A DNA stretch of 64,000 bases from the NCBI RefSeq assembly GCF_003641145.1, contig NZ_CP032744.1:2294001-2358000 (forward strand), in the 5' to 3' direction. This document shows positions 33,982-43,047 of this stretch, piece by piece (within the stretch, counting starts at the first letter, position 1; each line of letters begins with the position of its first letter). The notes beneath the pieces are model-generated. The model saw nothing but the letters and a program-made list of their open reading frames with translations. It had not been told where the DNA came from and ran no database searches. This DNA is from Lactiplantibacillus paraplantarum (GTDB lineage: Bacteria > Bacillota > Bacilli > Lactobacillales > Lactobacillaceae). Position numbers and translations under genes: made by a program.

Positions 33982-35469
33982 ATGAGTAACGAAAAAATTG
34001 CCTTATTCACCATCTTTGGCGGTACCGGTGACCTCGCCCAGCGTAAACTGTACCCGTCACTATTTAAGCTCTATCAAAAGGGCTATCTTAAAGATCACTT
34101 TGCCGTTATTGGTACGGCTCGGCGTCCTTGGACTGATGATCATTATCACGAAGTCATTAGTGACTCATTGGCTGATCTCAATGCTGATCAGGAAACCGTT
34201 GAACAGTTTGCGAGCCATTTCTATTACCAATCGCATGATGTGACTGACGCTGAACATTATCGAACTTTGAAAAAGTTATCTGAAAAGTTGGACGCTCAAT
34301 ATGGTCTACAAGGCAACCGGATTTTCTACTTAGCAATGGCACCAAATTTCTTTGGTACAATTGCACAACATTTACGTTCCGAAAACATTTTGACTGATAA
34401 TGGCTTTAACCGGGTCATCATCGAAAAGCCATTTGGTCATGATTTTGAAAGTGCCAAGGAGCTAAATGATCAATTAACAGCAACCTTTAACGAAAATCAA
34501 ATCTATCGGATTGACCATTACCTAGGTAAGGAAATGATTCAAAATATCACGGCCATTCGGTTTGGCAATAATATTTGGGAATCATTATGGAACAATCGCT
34601 ACATCGACAATATTCAGATCACATTAAGTGAAAAACTGGGTGTCGAAGAACGGGCCGTTTATTACGACAACAGTGGCGCTTTGCGGGACATGGTGCAAAA
34701 CCATATCTTACAAATTTTGAGTCTCCTAACGATGGATCAACCCGTTGAATTCACTGAAAATGATATTGATGTCGAAAAGGTCAAGGCGTTACGAAGCTTA
34801 CGACCACTTAAACCTGAAGAAGTTGCGACTAACTTTGTTCGCGGCCAATATGGTGCGGGTGATGATGGCGCCAAGGCTTATCGCGATGAGGATAAGATCT
34901 CACCTGATTCAAATACCGATACCTTCGTGGCCGGTAAAGTTATGATTGATAATTATCGTTGGTCCGGGGTACCATTCTACATTCGTACTGGAAAACGTTT
35001 AGCCGATAAATTTACACGGATCGACGTGGTCTTCAAACGACCAGTTGTAAATATCTTTAATCACGATGACGTCCGTGCTAATGATGACGCAGCAACGAGT
35101 CTCGATCCTAACATCTTGACGATCAACGTTGAGCCAACTGAAGGCTTCGAGCTCCGCATGAATGCCAAAGCAATCGGTCAAGGGTTCGCAACCACCCCCG
35201 TTAAGTTGAACTATTCACATGATGCCGAAGCTACGGCCGGTAGTCCCGAAGCTTACGAACGCTTACTTCACGATGCCTTGAATGGTGATGCAACTAACTT
35301 TACTCACTGGCAAGAAGTTGCCGACTCGTGGAAGTTTGTCGATGTGATTCAGCAGTACTGGGATGAGCACCAACCTGAATTTCCAAACTACCGCCCTGGT
35401 ACGATGGGACCAGATGCGGCCGATGAATTATTACGTAAAGATGGTCACCGGTGGGTCTACCGCAACTAG
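33982..35469 (+). CDS. zwf: Glucose-6-phosphate 1-dehydrogenase
   Basis: The 495-residue cytosolic enzyme oxidises glucose 6-phosphate to 6-phosphogluconolactone, producing NADPH, and opens the oxidative pentose pathway. Motifs: FTIFGGTGDLAQRKLYPSL (about residues 9-27, the GxxGDLAxRK coenzyme loop), VIIEKPFGHD (about 144-153), and the active site RIDHYLGKEMIQNI (about 176-189), where His and Lys act on the substrate. Length matches the family. I take the ATG at 33982 rather than the GTG nine bases upstream; the binding site AAAGAAG is weak. Product feeds the phosphoketolase branch encoded at 12-14 kb. Confidence 0.96.
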   Translation: MSNEKIALFTIFGGTGDLAQRKLYPSLFKLYQKGYLKDHFAVIGTARRPWTDDHYHEVISDSLADLNADQETVEQFASHFYYQSHDVTDAEHYRTLKKLSEKLDAQYGLQGNRIFYLAMAPNFFGTIAQHLRSENILTDNGFNRVIIEKPFGHDFESAKELNDQLTATFNENQIYRIDHYLGKEMIQNITAIRFGNNIWESLWNNRYIDNIQITLSEKLGVEERAVYYDNSGALRDMVQNHILQILSLLTMDQPVEFTENDIDVEKVKALRSLRPLKPEEVATNFVRGQYGAGDDGAKAYRDEDKISPDSNTDTFVAGKVMIDNYRWSGVPFYIRTGKRLADKFTRIDVVFKRPVVNIFNHDDVRANDDAATSLDPNILTINVEPTEGFELRMNAKAIGQGFATTPVKLNYSHDAEATAGSPEAYERLLHDALNGDATNFTHWQEVADSWKFVDVIQQYWDEHQPEFPNYRPGTMGPDAADELLRKDGHRWVYRN

Positions 35470-35502
35470 CCGTCCTAACGTAGTCACTTAAATTGCTTAA
35501 TT

Positions 35503-35558
35503 AAAAGGATCAGTTACCAACACTTGACTAACAACGTGTTGATAACTGGTCCTTTTTA
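35503..35558 (+). terminator. Terminator of zwf
   Basis: Long stem AAAAGGATCAGTTACCAACAC / GTGTTGATAACTGGTCCTTTT with a mismatch, then TATA. Confidence 0.85.
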
Positions 35559-35692
35559 TATCGCTTTAACAATTGGATGGGTTGCTGTCCGTCAGCAATA
35601 CACGTTTATTTTGACCTTCGAGATTGCGCCTGCGGATTAGCTTAACTAGCGTCGCAATAATCCTTAACAGCACCCATTCTGCTTATAAACGC

Positions 35693-37057
35693 CTACCCTA
35701 CCAGTTGTTCACAAACTTGAATCAACCGTTTGACACCGGTCGTCAACGCTGACAGTGTCAGCCCGGCAAACCCTAACAAGTAATAGTCCGCCGTGGGCAT
35801 GTCGCGCCAATTGGAATTAAGCGGATAAATCCGAACCTGTTGCTGTTCTAGGGCTCCTAATAATTTGGCCTGTGCAATGCCTGGAATCTGAACAACTAAG
35901 TGCACCCCCGCGCCGGTTGCAATCGGCCGGATCCGCTTAGTTTGCGCTAACTGTTGACAAAGTACCCGATACTTTTGTCGATTAGCAGCTCGGTTTCGAC
36001 TAAGGTGCCGATAATACGCCCCATCTTCAAAATAATTAGCCATTGCTTGTTGTAACAGGCCGGCCACCATTTCAGCCCGATATTGATACTGTTGATGATA
36101 AATTGCTACCAGTTGTGGTGGTAAGACTAAATAACCCATCCGTAATGTCGGATCAATTCCCCGCGAAAACGTCCCCAAATAAGCCACCTGATTAGCCGTT
36201 GCTAACGACTGTAGCGCGGGTAATGGGTGCGCACTGTATCGGTATTCACTATCATAATCATCCTCAATGATGAGATGTTGAGTACCCGCCCATTGTAACA
36301 ACGCTAATCGTTTCTCGATGGGCAAGACGACCCCTAATGGAAATTGATGGCCAGGGGTCGTATAAATGATCTGGGGATTGCGCTCACGAACTTGTGTCAA
36401 ATCGAGCCCATCTTCCGTCACTCTGATGGGGACCGCCGTCTGTCCATAACTAGCCGCCAATTCGGATAAACCGCGGTAGCCCGGATTCTCAATCCCGACC
36501 GTTCCGCGTGGCAAGATACTAAGTAGAATACTGAGACCTGCCTTAGCCCCACTCGTGATAACAATTTGGTCCGCTGTGCACCGCACACCACGAGTCGTTT
36601 TCAAAAATCGAACCAAGTTTTCACGTAAAGCCGGTAAGCCCTGCGCATCCGGATAAACGGCCGTTGGTTGCTGCTCAGTCTGACGCAACGCTAGTCGGAC
36701 AGCCCGTTTCCAAGCGTTCCAACTTGGCGATAACAACTGAGTCACACCATACCGAAAATCATAAGTGAACGCCCTGGATTTAGTGGGCTGTGGCACAGTC
36801 TCCAGCGTCTGTTTAGCTGCTGGCCAGTGTGTCCGATCGCGATAAAAGTAGCCACTCCCGGGAACGGTATACACATAGCCCTCCGCTAGCAACTGATCGT
36901 AAGCTTGTTCGACAGTAGTCTTGGAAACTCCCAAATTTTGTGCCATTTTACGAATCGACCATAACTGGTGGTTGGCTTGAGTAGCATCATAGTCATCACG
37001 CATCTGCTGGTATAACTGAATATATAACGGTGTCGTTGACTGACGATTTAATGGCAT
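35693..37057 (-). CDS. MocR/PdxR-type regulator (GntR HTH fused to aminotransferase fold)
   Basis: A 454-residue chimera: residues about 8-75 are a GntR winged helix (SIRKMAQNLGVSKTTVEQAY, EGYVYTVPGSGYFY), the rest is a class I aminotransferase-like domain with IVITSGAKAGLSILL, IIEDDYDSEYRY and the PLP-lysine region GTFSRGIDPTLRMGY. In the last motif the usual catalytic Lys position reads Arg (SRGI where S-K is usual), so PLP binding through a lysine needs checking. PdxR-type members control pyridoxal or aminotransferase genes. It is divergent from an aminotransferase gene. Start: ATG 37057 or GTG 37060; both are within reach of AAAGGA. Confidence 0.88.
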   Translation of the reverse strand: MPLNRQSTTPLYIQLYQQMRDDYDATQANHQLWSIRKMAQNLGVSKTTVEQAYDQLLAEGYVYTVPGSGYFYRDRTHWPAAKQTLETVPQPTKSRAFTYDFRYGVTQLLSPSWNAWKRAVRLALRQTEQQPTAVYPDAQGLPALRENLVRFLKTTRGVRCTADQIVITSGAKAGLSILLSILPRGTVGIENPGYRGLSELAASYGQTAVPIRVTEDGLDLTQVRERNPQIIYTTPGHQFPLGVVLPIEKRLALLQWAGTQHLIIEDDYDSEYRYSAHPLPALQSLATANQVAYLGTFSRGIDPTLRMGYLVLPPQLVAIYHQQYQYRAEMVAGLLQQAMANYFEDGAYYRHLSRNRAANRQKYRVLCQQLAQTKRIRPIATGAGVHLVVQIPGIAQAKLLGALEQQQVRIYPLNSNWRDMPTADYYLLGFAGLTLSALTTGVKRLIQVCEQLVG

Positions 37058-37154
37058 CACACAACTGTCCTTTCATTTTTATCAAAATTGTCTATTTCTA
37101 ACCGGACGATTGTTGTTTATTATAAACGGTAATCACGTTGAGAGGAAGGTCCTA

Positions 37155-38327
37155 ATGATGAATACAAATATTCGGATCCAACAAATTCAAGTCTCTGGCA
37201 TCCGACGCTTCGATGAAGCAATCAGTCAAATTCCCGATATTATCAGATTAACGGTCGGTGAACCTGACTTACCCACCCCAAGTCACGTTAAAAAAGCGGC
37301 AATTCAAGCGATTCATAATGATTGGACACACTACTCGCCACTAATGGGCTTTGCCGCTTTGCAAGATGCTGCGAGTCACTACTTTCAACAGAAATATCAA
37401 CTCACCTATGCACCTGAACAGATCATTGCAACAGTCGGAGCTAGTGAGGCCGTGGCAACGACCCTGCTCACTTTACTTAATCCTGGCGATACCGTCTTAT
37501 TGCCAACACCAGCCTACACGAGCTATCAACCCGTCGTTGACATCGCAAACGCACAATTAGCCCCCATTGACACAACCGCAACGGGTTATAAATTAACATC
37601 CAGTGCGTTACAAGCTGCGCTAGATGATCACCGTCGCGACCACGTCAAGGCCTTAATTTTAAACTACCCGACCAACCCCACCGGCGTCACGTACACTGAT
37701 GATGAATTACGGGCTTTGCAAGCCGTCATTGCTACCGCTGGAATCTACGTTATTAGCGATGAGATTTACAGTGAACTAACTTATGAACAGCCTCATACTG
37801 CTTTTGCCACACTATATCCAAGCAAAACGATCACAATCAATGGCCTCTCCAAATCGCATGCCATGACTGGTTGGCGACTGGGATTCATCATGGCCCCAAG
37901 TAACTTGATTACCGAGATGAAGAAGACCCACCAGTACCTCGTTACTTCAACGAGTTCCATCACCCAAGCCGCTGGTATCGAAGCACTTACCCATGGTCTG
38001 GATGATGGCCCAGAAATGCGTAACGTCTATCAAGCACGCCGCGATTACGTCGTCAAGCGTCTGAGTGAAATTGGATTCAATTATATTTATCCGACGGGCG
38101 CATTCTATATCTTTGTCCAACTACCACAGGATTTCCAAGGCACCAGCTGGGACTTTGCGACCCGACTCGCACACGAAGCCCAAGTTGCTGTCGTTCCTGG
38201 CTCAGCATTCGGTACGAGTGGCGAGGGTTGGTTCCGAATAAGTTATGCAGCCAGTCAATCGGCACTACGCGAAGGGCTAAATCGTTTAGCCTTATGGCGC
38301 GCCCAAACTACCACACAGGAGGATTAG
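37155..38327 (+). CDS. patA: Class I/II aminotransferase, PatA-like (diaminopimelate pathway context)
   Basis: A 390-residue fold-type I PLP enzyme. Motifs: IIRLTVGEPDLPTPSHV, THYSPLMGFAALQDA, ATVGASEAVATTLLTLL (about residues 95-111), LILNYPTNPTGV, YVISDEIYSELTY with the PLP-Asp, NGLSKSHAMTGWRLGF with the catalytic Lys (about 230-245), and FRISYAASQ with the substrate-carboxylate Arg. It is followed four bases later by dapA, which suggests the N-acetyl-diaminopimelate aminotransferase step of lysine and cell-wall synthesis; an aromatic or aspartate aminotransferase is the alternative. ATG at 37155 follows GGAAGG at five bases; a second ATG three bases on is equally suited. Confidence 0.85.
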   Translation: MMNTNIRIQQIQVSGIRRFDEAISQIPDIIRLTVGEPDLPTPSHVKKAAIQAIHNDWTHYSPLMGFAALQDAASHYFQQKYQLTYAPEQIIATVGASEAVATTLLTLLNPGDTVLLPTPAYTSYQPVVDIANAQLAPIDTTATGYKLTSSALQAALDDHRRDHVKALILNYPTNPTGVTYTDDELRALQAVIATAGIYVISDEIYSELTYEQPHTAFATLYPSKTITINGLSKSHAMTGWRLGFIMAPSNLITEMKKTHQYLVTSTSSITQAAGIEALTHGLDDGPEMRNVYQARRDYVVKRLSEIGFNYIYPTGAFYIFVQLPQDFQGTSWDFATRLAHEAQVAVVPGSAFGTSGEGWFRISYAASQSALREGLNRLALWRAQTTTQED

Positions 38328-38331
38328 TCAC

Positions 38332-39201
38332 ATGAATTTAGCATCCGCACACCTGATTACCGCCATGGTCACGCCATTTGATGACCAACAACACGTTGAT
38401 TTCCGCCGCTTAGAGCAACTGATCGAACACTTACTTGCAACTGGCACGGACTGCTTATTAGTCGGGGGCACGACTGGCGAAGGTCCCACGTTGAGCATCG
38501 CTGAAAAACGAGATTTATACACGCAGACAGTTAGGATCGTTGCTGGGCGAGTTCCAATCATCGCTAATACGGGGACCAATGACACTGCCGCCACAATTCA
38601 TTTCACCCACATTGTCAGTCAAATCGAGGGCATCGATGCCGCCCTCGTCGTTGTCCCACCCTATAACAAACCCAACCAAACCGGGATGATGGCGCATTTT
38701 ACAGCCATTGCCGAAAAATCAGACTTGCCCATTATAATTTATAATATTCCCGGTCGCGTAGGCGTTAAGATGACGGTCACGACGATTCTGACTTTGGCCC
38801 ATAACCCCAACATTATTGGGATCAAACAATGTGGTTCCGATGAAGAACTGGCCGCAATTATTGAAAAGGCGCCTAAAGATTTCCTCGTTTACACGGGCGA
38901 AGATGCTCAGAGCTTGACCACCCTCGTCTTTGGTGGTCAGGGAACGATTTCAGTGTCAAGTCATTTATTTGGAAATGAAATGGCAACGATGCGCCGCGCC
39001 TTGAACCACGGCGACATCACCCAGGCGGGGCAAATTCAACGACGTTTAATGCCGAAGATGGCAGCACTATTCACACAACCCTCACCGGCACCCGTTAAAG
39101 CGGCGTTGAACGCCCGACACTGGTTAGTCGGAAGCACGCGTCTACCAATTTTACCGTTAACCACCAATGAACAAAGTCAACTACTCAACAGCTTAAAGTA
39201 A
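38332..39201 (+). CDS. dapA: 4-Hydroxy-tetrahydrodipicolinate synthase
   Basis: The 289-residue cytosolic enzyme condenses pyruvate with aspartate semialdehyde, the first committed step to diaminopimelate and lysine. Motifs: TAMVTPFDDQQHVDF (about residues 9-23), LLVGGTTGEGPTLS (about 43-56), IIYNIPGRVGVKM with the catalytic Tyr (about 135-147), and IIGIKQCGSDEE with the Schiff-base Lys (about 162-173). Length is standard. GGAGG sits nine bases before the ATG at 38332. Only four bases separate it from the aminotransferase gene, so the two form an operon. Other dap genes are not in the window, so this may be a second, separate copy. Confidence 0.93.
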   Translation: MNLASAHLITAMVTPFDDQQHVDFRRLEQLIEHLLATGTDCLLVGGTTGEGPTLSIAEKRDLYTQTVRIVAGRVPIIANTGTNDTAATIHFTHIVSQIEGIDAALVVVPPYNKPNQTGMMAHFTAIAEKSDLPIIIYNIPGRVGVKMTVTTILTLAHNPNIIGIKQCGSDEELAAIIEKAPKDFLVYTGEDAQSLTTLVFGGQGTISVSSHLFGNEMATMRRALNHGDITQAGQIQRRLMPKMAALFTQPSPAPVKAALNARHWLVGSTRLPILPLTTNEQSQLLNSLK

Positions 39202-39271
39202 TGCAGAATGGTTGGTAGTACCTAGCAAAAGCGCGTATACTGAAACTAAAATAATTAGGAAAGTGGTGACC

Positions 39272-39406
39272 ATGATGTGCGGTTGGGCTTTTACTGGCGG
39301 TATGCCCTTGATGTGGATGGGTGGCGGCTTTGGCATTATCAGCTTACTGATTCTGTTAGCCGTTGGTGCTTACTTTTTAGGGACACGTTCACGCCATCAC
39401 GATTAA
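39272..39406 (+). CDS. Very small single-helix membrane protein
   Basis: A 44-residue peptide starting MMCGWAFTGGMPLMWMGGGF, then a hydrophobic helix (IISLLILLAVGAYFLG) and a basic tail ending RSRHHD. I choose the ATG at 39272, eight bases after GGAAAG, ignoring the longer frame. A promoter TTGGTA, 18-base spacer, TATACT lies at about 39209-39242, so the gene has its own transcript, closed by a strong terminator. The promoter, binding site and terminator argue that it is real despite its size. Family unknown; the His-rich end and Met/Trp-rich start are unusual. Confidence 0.65.
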   Translation: MMCGWAFTGGMPLMWMGGGFGIISLLILLAVGAYFLGTRSRHHD

Positions 39407-39425
39407 AGTTCTCATTGGAATAGTC

Positions 39426-39462
39426 AAAAAGACTTTCAAGGCACGGCTTGAAAGTCTTTTTT
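39426..39462 (+). terminator. Terminator of the 44-codon gene
   Basis: Stem AAAAGACTTTCAAG / CTTGAAAGTCTTTT with a 6-base loop and T tail. Confidence 0.88.
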
Positions 39463-39649
39463 GTTCAATCATCAGGAATCAGCCAACCGGGTCAAGGCCT
39501 CCCCATTTCAGGTTACCTGTAGCTTTGCCTAATCGCATCAGTCCAAACGTTGATCTAGTCTCGATGACTTAATTTCAAGATAGTAACGTCAGTAAGTTTA
39601 CCAGCCTTAACATTGCTATTGAATTTGTCCCCACTAACTTCATTTTCAC

Positions 39650-40423
39650 TCACAATCCATAAGCCGATTTAAACAAACTGGCCGCCAGTCCCAATGCCCC
39701 GATTCCAATCACAATTTTAAGTAATCTGGCAGGTAAGTGGCGCACAATTCGTGGTCCTAAGCTACCACCAATTAGAAAACCAATGCCTAAAGGTAATACA
39801 TAGCGCCACTGAATTGGCGTTTGCAGGCCATACACGACGGCTGAAACAATATTGGCTAATCCCAACGCCAGATTTTTCTGAGCATTATAGACGACAAACG
39901 GTGCAGCACTCGTAAAAGACAGGATCGACAACATCAAGACACCACCCGCAGCACCAAAATAACCCGTATAAGCCCCGACTAAAAAGATGCCCAACCAAGC
40001 TAAAGCCGTCATCCATTTAGGTGTCACAACAATTTCACCGGGCTGTTTAACATGAATATGACGAGGAATCAGCACTAAAATTCCCGCAATCAAAATAAAA
40101 AATGGGACGACCTTCGCAAAGGTCGCTGCCGGGATAATAAATAACAGAATTGCCCCAACAATACTCCCAACTAAGGTCAGTGGAATGAGCGTCTTCAATT
40201 CCTGACCATGCCCCCGTAGTTCCCGGCGTGAGGCCGGCACGGCCCCAAAGCTAGTAAAGACTAAGCCAACGGTGTTAGTAACATTAGCCGTAACGGGCGG
40301 CAATCCCAGCGCTAGTAAGACCGGGTACGAAACCAGCGACGCTAACCCAGCTGCAGTGCTAACAATCCCCGCAACAATCCCAACAACGACTAAAATAACG
40401 ATTAACTCTCCGAACGTAAACAT
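39650..40423 (-). CDS. TauE/SafE-family membrane permease
   Basis: A 257-residue inner-membrane protein of about eight helices. It has two related halves, with GIVAGIVSTAAGLASLVSYP near residue 15 and GAYTGYFGAAGGVLMLSILS near residue 145, the paired glycine-rich motifs of the TauE/SafE (DUF81) sulfite/sulfonate or anion exporters. Substrate unknown. I choose the ATG at 40423, eight bases after GAAGGGAA; a longer frame has no site. It is divergent from a LysR regulator, which likely controls it. Confidence 0.85.
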   Translation of the reverse strand: MFTFGELIVILVVVGIVAGIVSTAAGLASLVSYPVLLALGLPPVTANVTNTVGLVFTSFGAVPASRRELRGHGQELKTLIPLTLVGSIVGAILLFIIPAATFAKVVPFFILIAGILVLIPRHIHVKQPGEIVVTPKWMTALAWLGIFLVGAYTGYFGAAGGVLMLSILSFTSAAPFVVYNAQKNLALGLANIVSAVVYGLQTPIQWRYVLPLGIGFLIGGSLGPRIVRHLPARLLKIVIGIGALGLAASLFKSAYGL

Positions 40424-40483
40424 GTGCAACGTTCCCTTCTCTCTTAATAGCCTTACAATAGCCACAACGATTACCATAGTCAA

Positions 40484-40496
40484 ATAACCATGTTAT
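40484..40496. promoter_or_regulatory. LysR-type operator candidate
   Basis: ATAAC-CAT-GTTAT is a perfect palindrome with the T-N11-A form of LysR-type binding sites, lying between the divergent permease and LysR genes. Whether the regulator uses it is inferred from position only. Confidence 0.55.
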
Positions 40497-40549
40497 AATA
40501 ATAAATCATAATACTAACAATTAAGTATCAATTAAATAAGGACTTTAAG

Positions 40550-41446
40550 ATGAATATTAAAGATTTGCAATATTATGTTTCGTTAACTCAGCTCAAAAAT
40601 TTTTCATTAGTTGCAGCCCAATTTCACGTTAGCCAACCGACCATTTCGGCTGCTATTCGGCGATTGGAGACCGAATTGAAAACACAATTACTAATTCGGG
40701 CTAATCCCCACTTACCGGTGGCACTCACCACGACCGGGATTCAAGTCCAACGACACGCCAGTCAGATCCTATTAGAGCACCAACTGATGTGCCAAGAAGT
40801 TGCCCACACCACAACCGATCAACTTGTCATCGGGATGCCACCAATCATTGAAATCAACTACTTTCCCCGGATTGCAAGTCAATTACCACAGGCTTTATTC
40901 AGCCAGATTCAACCTATCAGTCAAGGTTCGCTCGCGGCGCTCAAAGGATTAAAAAACGGACAATTAGACTTAGCCGTATTTGCTTACCTCAATGAATTCA
41001 CGGATACGACTATTCAACTCACGACGTTTGACACCCAGTCATTCAGTATTGTTGTACCAACTGACGATCCACTAGCAACCCACTCACAACTTCAATTCAG
41101 ATCGTTACGTCATCAGCGTTTTGTAGCTCTCAAAGATAACTTTGTCCACCGCCAGGCATTTCGTCAACTCAGTCATCAAAATCATGTTCGGCCAACGATT
41201 GTCTTCGAATCCAACGAAATCGGTAGTATCTTAAACATGGTTCGTCAGCACGTGGGCATTGCTTTATTGAGTAACGCCGTCCAATTACCGGCGGGATTAC
41301 ACCGGCTCCCCCTAACTGACGCGCAAGCGCCCACGTTCAATGTCGGCGTTGCATACCGCCACTCAATGACGTTTAGTCCAACCCAAGCCGACCTGATCCA
41401 ACGACTAACCGCTGCTTTTCAATCCGTCGATTGGCACGCATACTAG
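40550..41446 (+). CDS. LysR-family transcriptional regulator
   Basis: A 298-residue regulator. The N-terminal winged helix is MNIKDLQYYVSLTQLKNFSL, then AAQFHVSQPTISAAIRRLET, the LysR signature (about residues 20-45). Residues about 90-295 are the periplasmic-binding-protein-like effector domain (LVIGMPPIIEIN, SFSIVVPTDDPLA, VGIALLSNAV). The effector is unknown. It is transcribed away from the TauE permease gene with 126 bases between them, the usual arrangement for a regulator and its target. The ATG follows AAGGA at nine bases. A strong terminator closes the gene. Confidence 0.9.
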   Translation: MNIKDLQYYVSLTQLKNFSLVAAQFHVSQPTISAAIRRLETELKTQLLIRANPHLPVALTTTGIQVQRHASQILLEHQLMCQEVAHTTTDQLVIGMPPIIEINYFPRIASQLPQALFSQIQPISQGSLAALKGLKNGQLDLAVFAYLNEFTDTTIQLTTFDTQSFSIVVPTDDPLATHSQLQFRSLRHQRFVALKDNFVHRQAFRQLSHQNHVRPTIVFESNEIGSILNMVRQHVGIALLSNAVQLPAGLHRLPLTDAQAPTFNVGVAYRHSMTFSPTQADLIQRLTAAFQSVDWHAY

Positions 41447-41456
41447 CCAGCACCTA

Positions 41457-41507
41457 AAAAGCCACCGTGTAAGTTTATCAATATGATAAGCTCACACGGT
41501 GGCTTTT
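41457..41507 (+). terminator. Terminator of the LysR gene
   Basis: Arms AAAAGCCACCGTGT / ACACGGTGGCTTTT extended by an inner TTATCA/TGATAA stem, T-rich on both sides. The gap 41508-41605 holds nothing else. Confidence 0.88.
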
Positions 41508-41605
41508 ATAACGGCTGTCCGTCAAGTTAGGTTGCCAAATTCAGGTCATTAAACAGACAAGTTTTTAGTAACCTATCCTGATTGCTAACCCGTCTCAACC
41601 TCAGA

Positions 41606-42247
41606 TTAAGCTTGTTGAACAGCCTTCGAGATTGGGGTATCGCCATTGATCAGCGCAATGGTTTTACCGACCGTTGCAGGGGTGTGTAACGTTTGAACTG
41701 TAAAAGTTGCGACATCATCACGCGTAATCTCACCGCCAACGTCAGGGTTAACGGTTACTTTGCCAGTACCGGCATCATTAATCAGCGTACCTGGTTGCAA
41801 AATGGTGTAATCCAATTGCGTTCTAGTCTTTAGCCATTCATCCGCATAATACTTCGCCACATAGTACGGTTGTAATGCTCGTGGCCACCGACTCCGATCC
41901 GGTGTGAATTCAGCGCTAATAATCACATACCGCTTAACACCCGCAATTTCAGCTGCTTGCATTGATTTGACAGCCCCATCCAGATCAATCATCAAAGTCA
42001 TATCATAACCCGTTTGACCGCCAGATCCCGCTGCAAACACAATCGCGTCCATACCATTAAAAGCTAACGCTAAATCTTTAGGCTGAGCCATTAAGTTAAA
42101 TTGTACTGGTTGGGCACCAGCATCTTCGAAAGCTTCGGCCTGTTCTGGTTGGCGAATACCTGCGTACACCTGGTCACCTTGAGCCACTAACTTGGAAACA
42201 ATTTTCTTGCCAATTTGCCCGTGGGCGCCAATCACAAAGATTTTCAT
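41606..42247 (-). CDS. NAD(P)-binding SDR-like protein (NmrA/NAD(P)H-binding group)
   Basis: A 213-residue Rossmann protein starting MKIFVIGAHGQIGKKIVSKL with the GxxGxxG loop at residues 7-13. It continues with VYAGIRQPEQAEAF, MDAIVFAAGSGGQ, and YVAKYYADEWL where Tyr and Lys lie in the atypical SDR position. The family (YwnB/YhfK-like) includes sugar-nucleotide epimerase relatives and stress-linked reductases of unknown substrate. The ATG at 42247 follows AGGAG at eight bases; a GTG three codons upstream is less suitable. Single gene. Confidence 0.87.
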   Translation of the reverse strand: MKIFVIGAHGQIGKKIVSKLVAQGDQVYAGIRQPEQAEAFEDAGAQPVQFNLMAQPKDLALAFNGMDAIVFAAGSGGQTGYDMTLMIDLDGAVKSMQAAEIAGVKRYVIISAEFTPDRSRWPRALQPYYVAKYYADEWLKTRTQLDYTILQPGTLINDAGTGKVTVNPDVGGEITRDDVATFTVQTLHTPATVGKTIALINGDTPISKAVQQA

Positions 42248-42383
42248 CTGGGTCACTCCTGTCCTTTAGTTAAGTTTCATTATAAAACTTACCAGTTCAA
42301 AAAAGTATCATTCTGCTCCTGATTTGTCCAGTTTACAGAATTAGCTTATAATATGAGCATCTAAATGAGAGTAGTGATAATTT

Positions 42384-42881
42384 ATGTCAAAATACATTCG
42401 TCAGGCCACTAGTGCCGATTTGCCAGCCATGATGGCCATTATCGAGCAAGGCAAACAAGCTTTGGCTGCCGACCAGATTCCCCAGTGGCAAGACGGTTAT
42501 CCATTAGCTGCTGATATTCAAGCTGATATTGATGCTAAAATTGCCTGGGTACTCATCGTCGATGATCAGATTGCTGGAACGGCCGCACTGTTAACAACGC
42601 CTGACCCCAATTACGCCACTATTTATGCTGGCAGCTGGGCACCTACCAAGAACCAACGTTATACCTCAATACATCGAATCGCCATTGCCAGTGGCTACCA
42701 CGGACAACACCTAACTGACTTTTTCTTTAGTAATCTCATCACCATGAGTTACCAACTTGGTTTTCGGCAACTCCGCATTGATACACATTCGTTAAATCAG
42801 CGGATGCAACACATTATTACCAAGGCTGGATTCGATTACCGCGGTGTTGTCTACATGGATCACGACGAAACTGACCAATGA
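42384..42881 (+). CDS. GNAT-family N-acetyltransferase
   Basis: A 165-residue acetyltransferase. The N-terminal IRQATSADLPAMMAIIEQGK is the usual GNAT start, VLIVDDQIAGTAALL lies near residue 53, and the acetyl-CoA region is SIHRIAIASGYHGQHLTDFF (about 93-112), where the Q/R-x-x-G-x-G/A loop reads GYHGQH, weaker than consensus. It ends with LRIDTHSLNQRMQHIITKAG (about 131-150) and FDYRGVVYM. The acceptor is unknown. The ATG has only a poor binding site (GAG, 14 bases upstream). It stands alone, divergent from the SDR gene, and ends at a strong terminator. Confidence 0.85.
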   Translation: MSKYIRQATSADLPAMMAIIEQGKQALAADQIPQWQDGYPLAADIQADIDAKIAWVLIVDDQIAGTAALLTTPDPNYATIYAGSWAPTKNQRYTSIHRIAIASGYHGQHLTDFFFSNLITMSYQLGFRQLRIDTHSLNQRMQHIITKAGFDYRGVVYMDHDETDQ

Positions 42882-42981
42882 AATGCCTATCAATTACTAC
42901 TACACTAATATTTGTCAGCCACGTGGCCCTCACTATTCAGTTTTAAACATCACGAACGCTTTAATTAAGACCAAACTCAAC

Positions 42982-43015
42982 AAAAAGCACGCCAGATTAT
43001 TCTGGCGTGCTTTTT
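42982..43015. terminator. Bidirectional terminator of GNAT and addBA
   Basis: Perfect AAAAAGCACGCCAGA / TCTGGCGTGCTTTTT stem with a 4-base loop between the convergent genes. Confidence 0.9.
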
Positions 43016-43047
43016 CCAACTTTGTAGACACCACCTGACAGTCAAGC

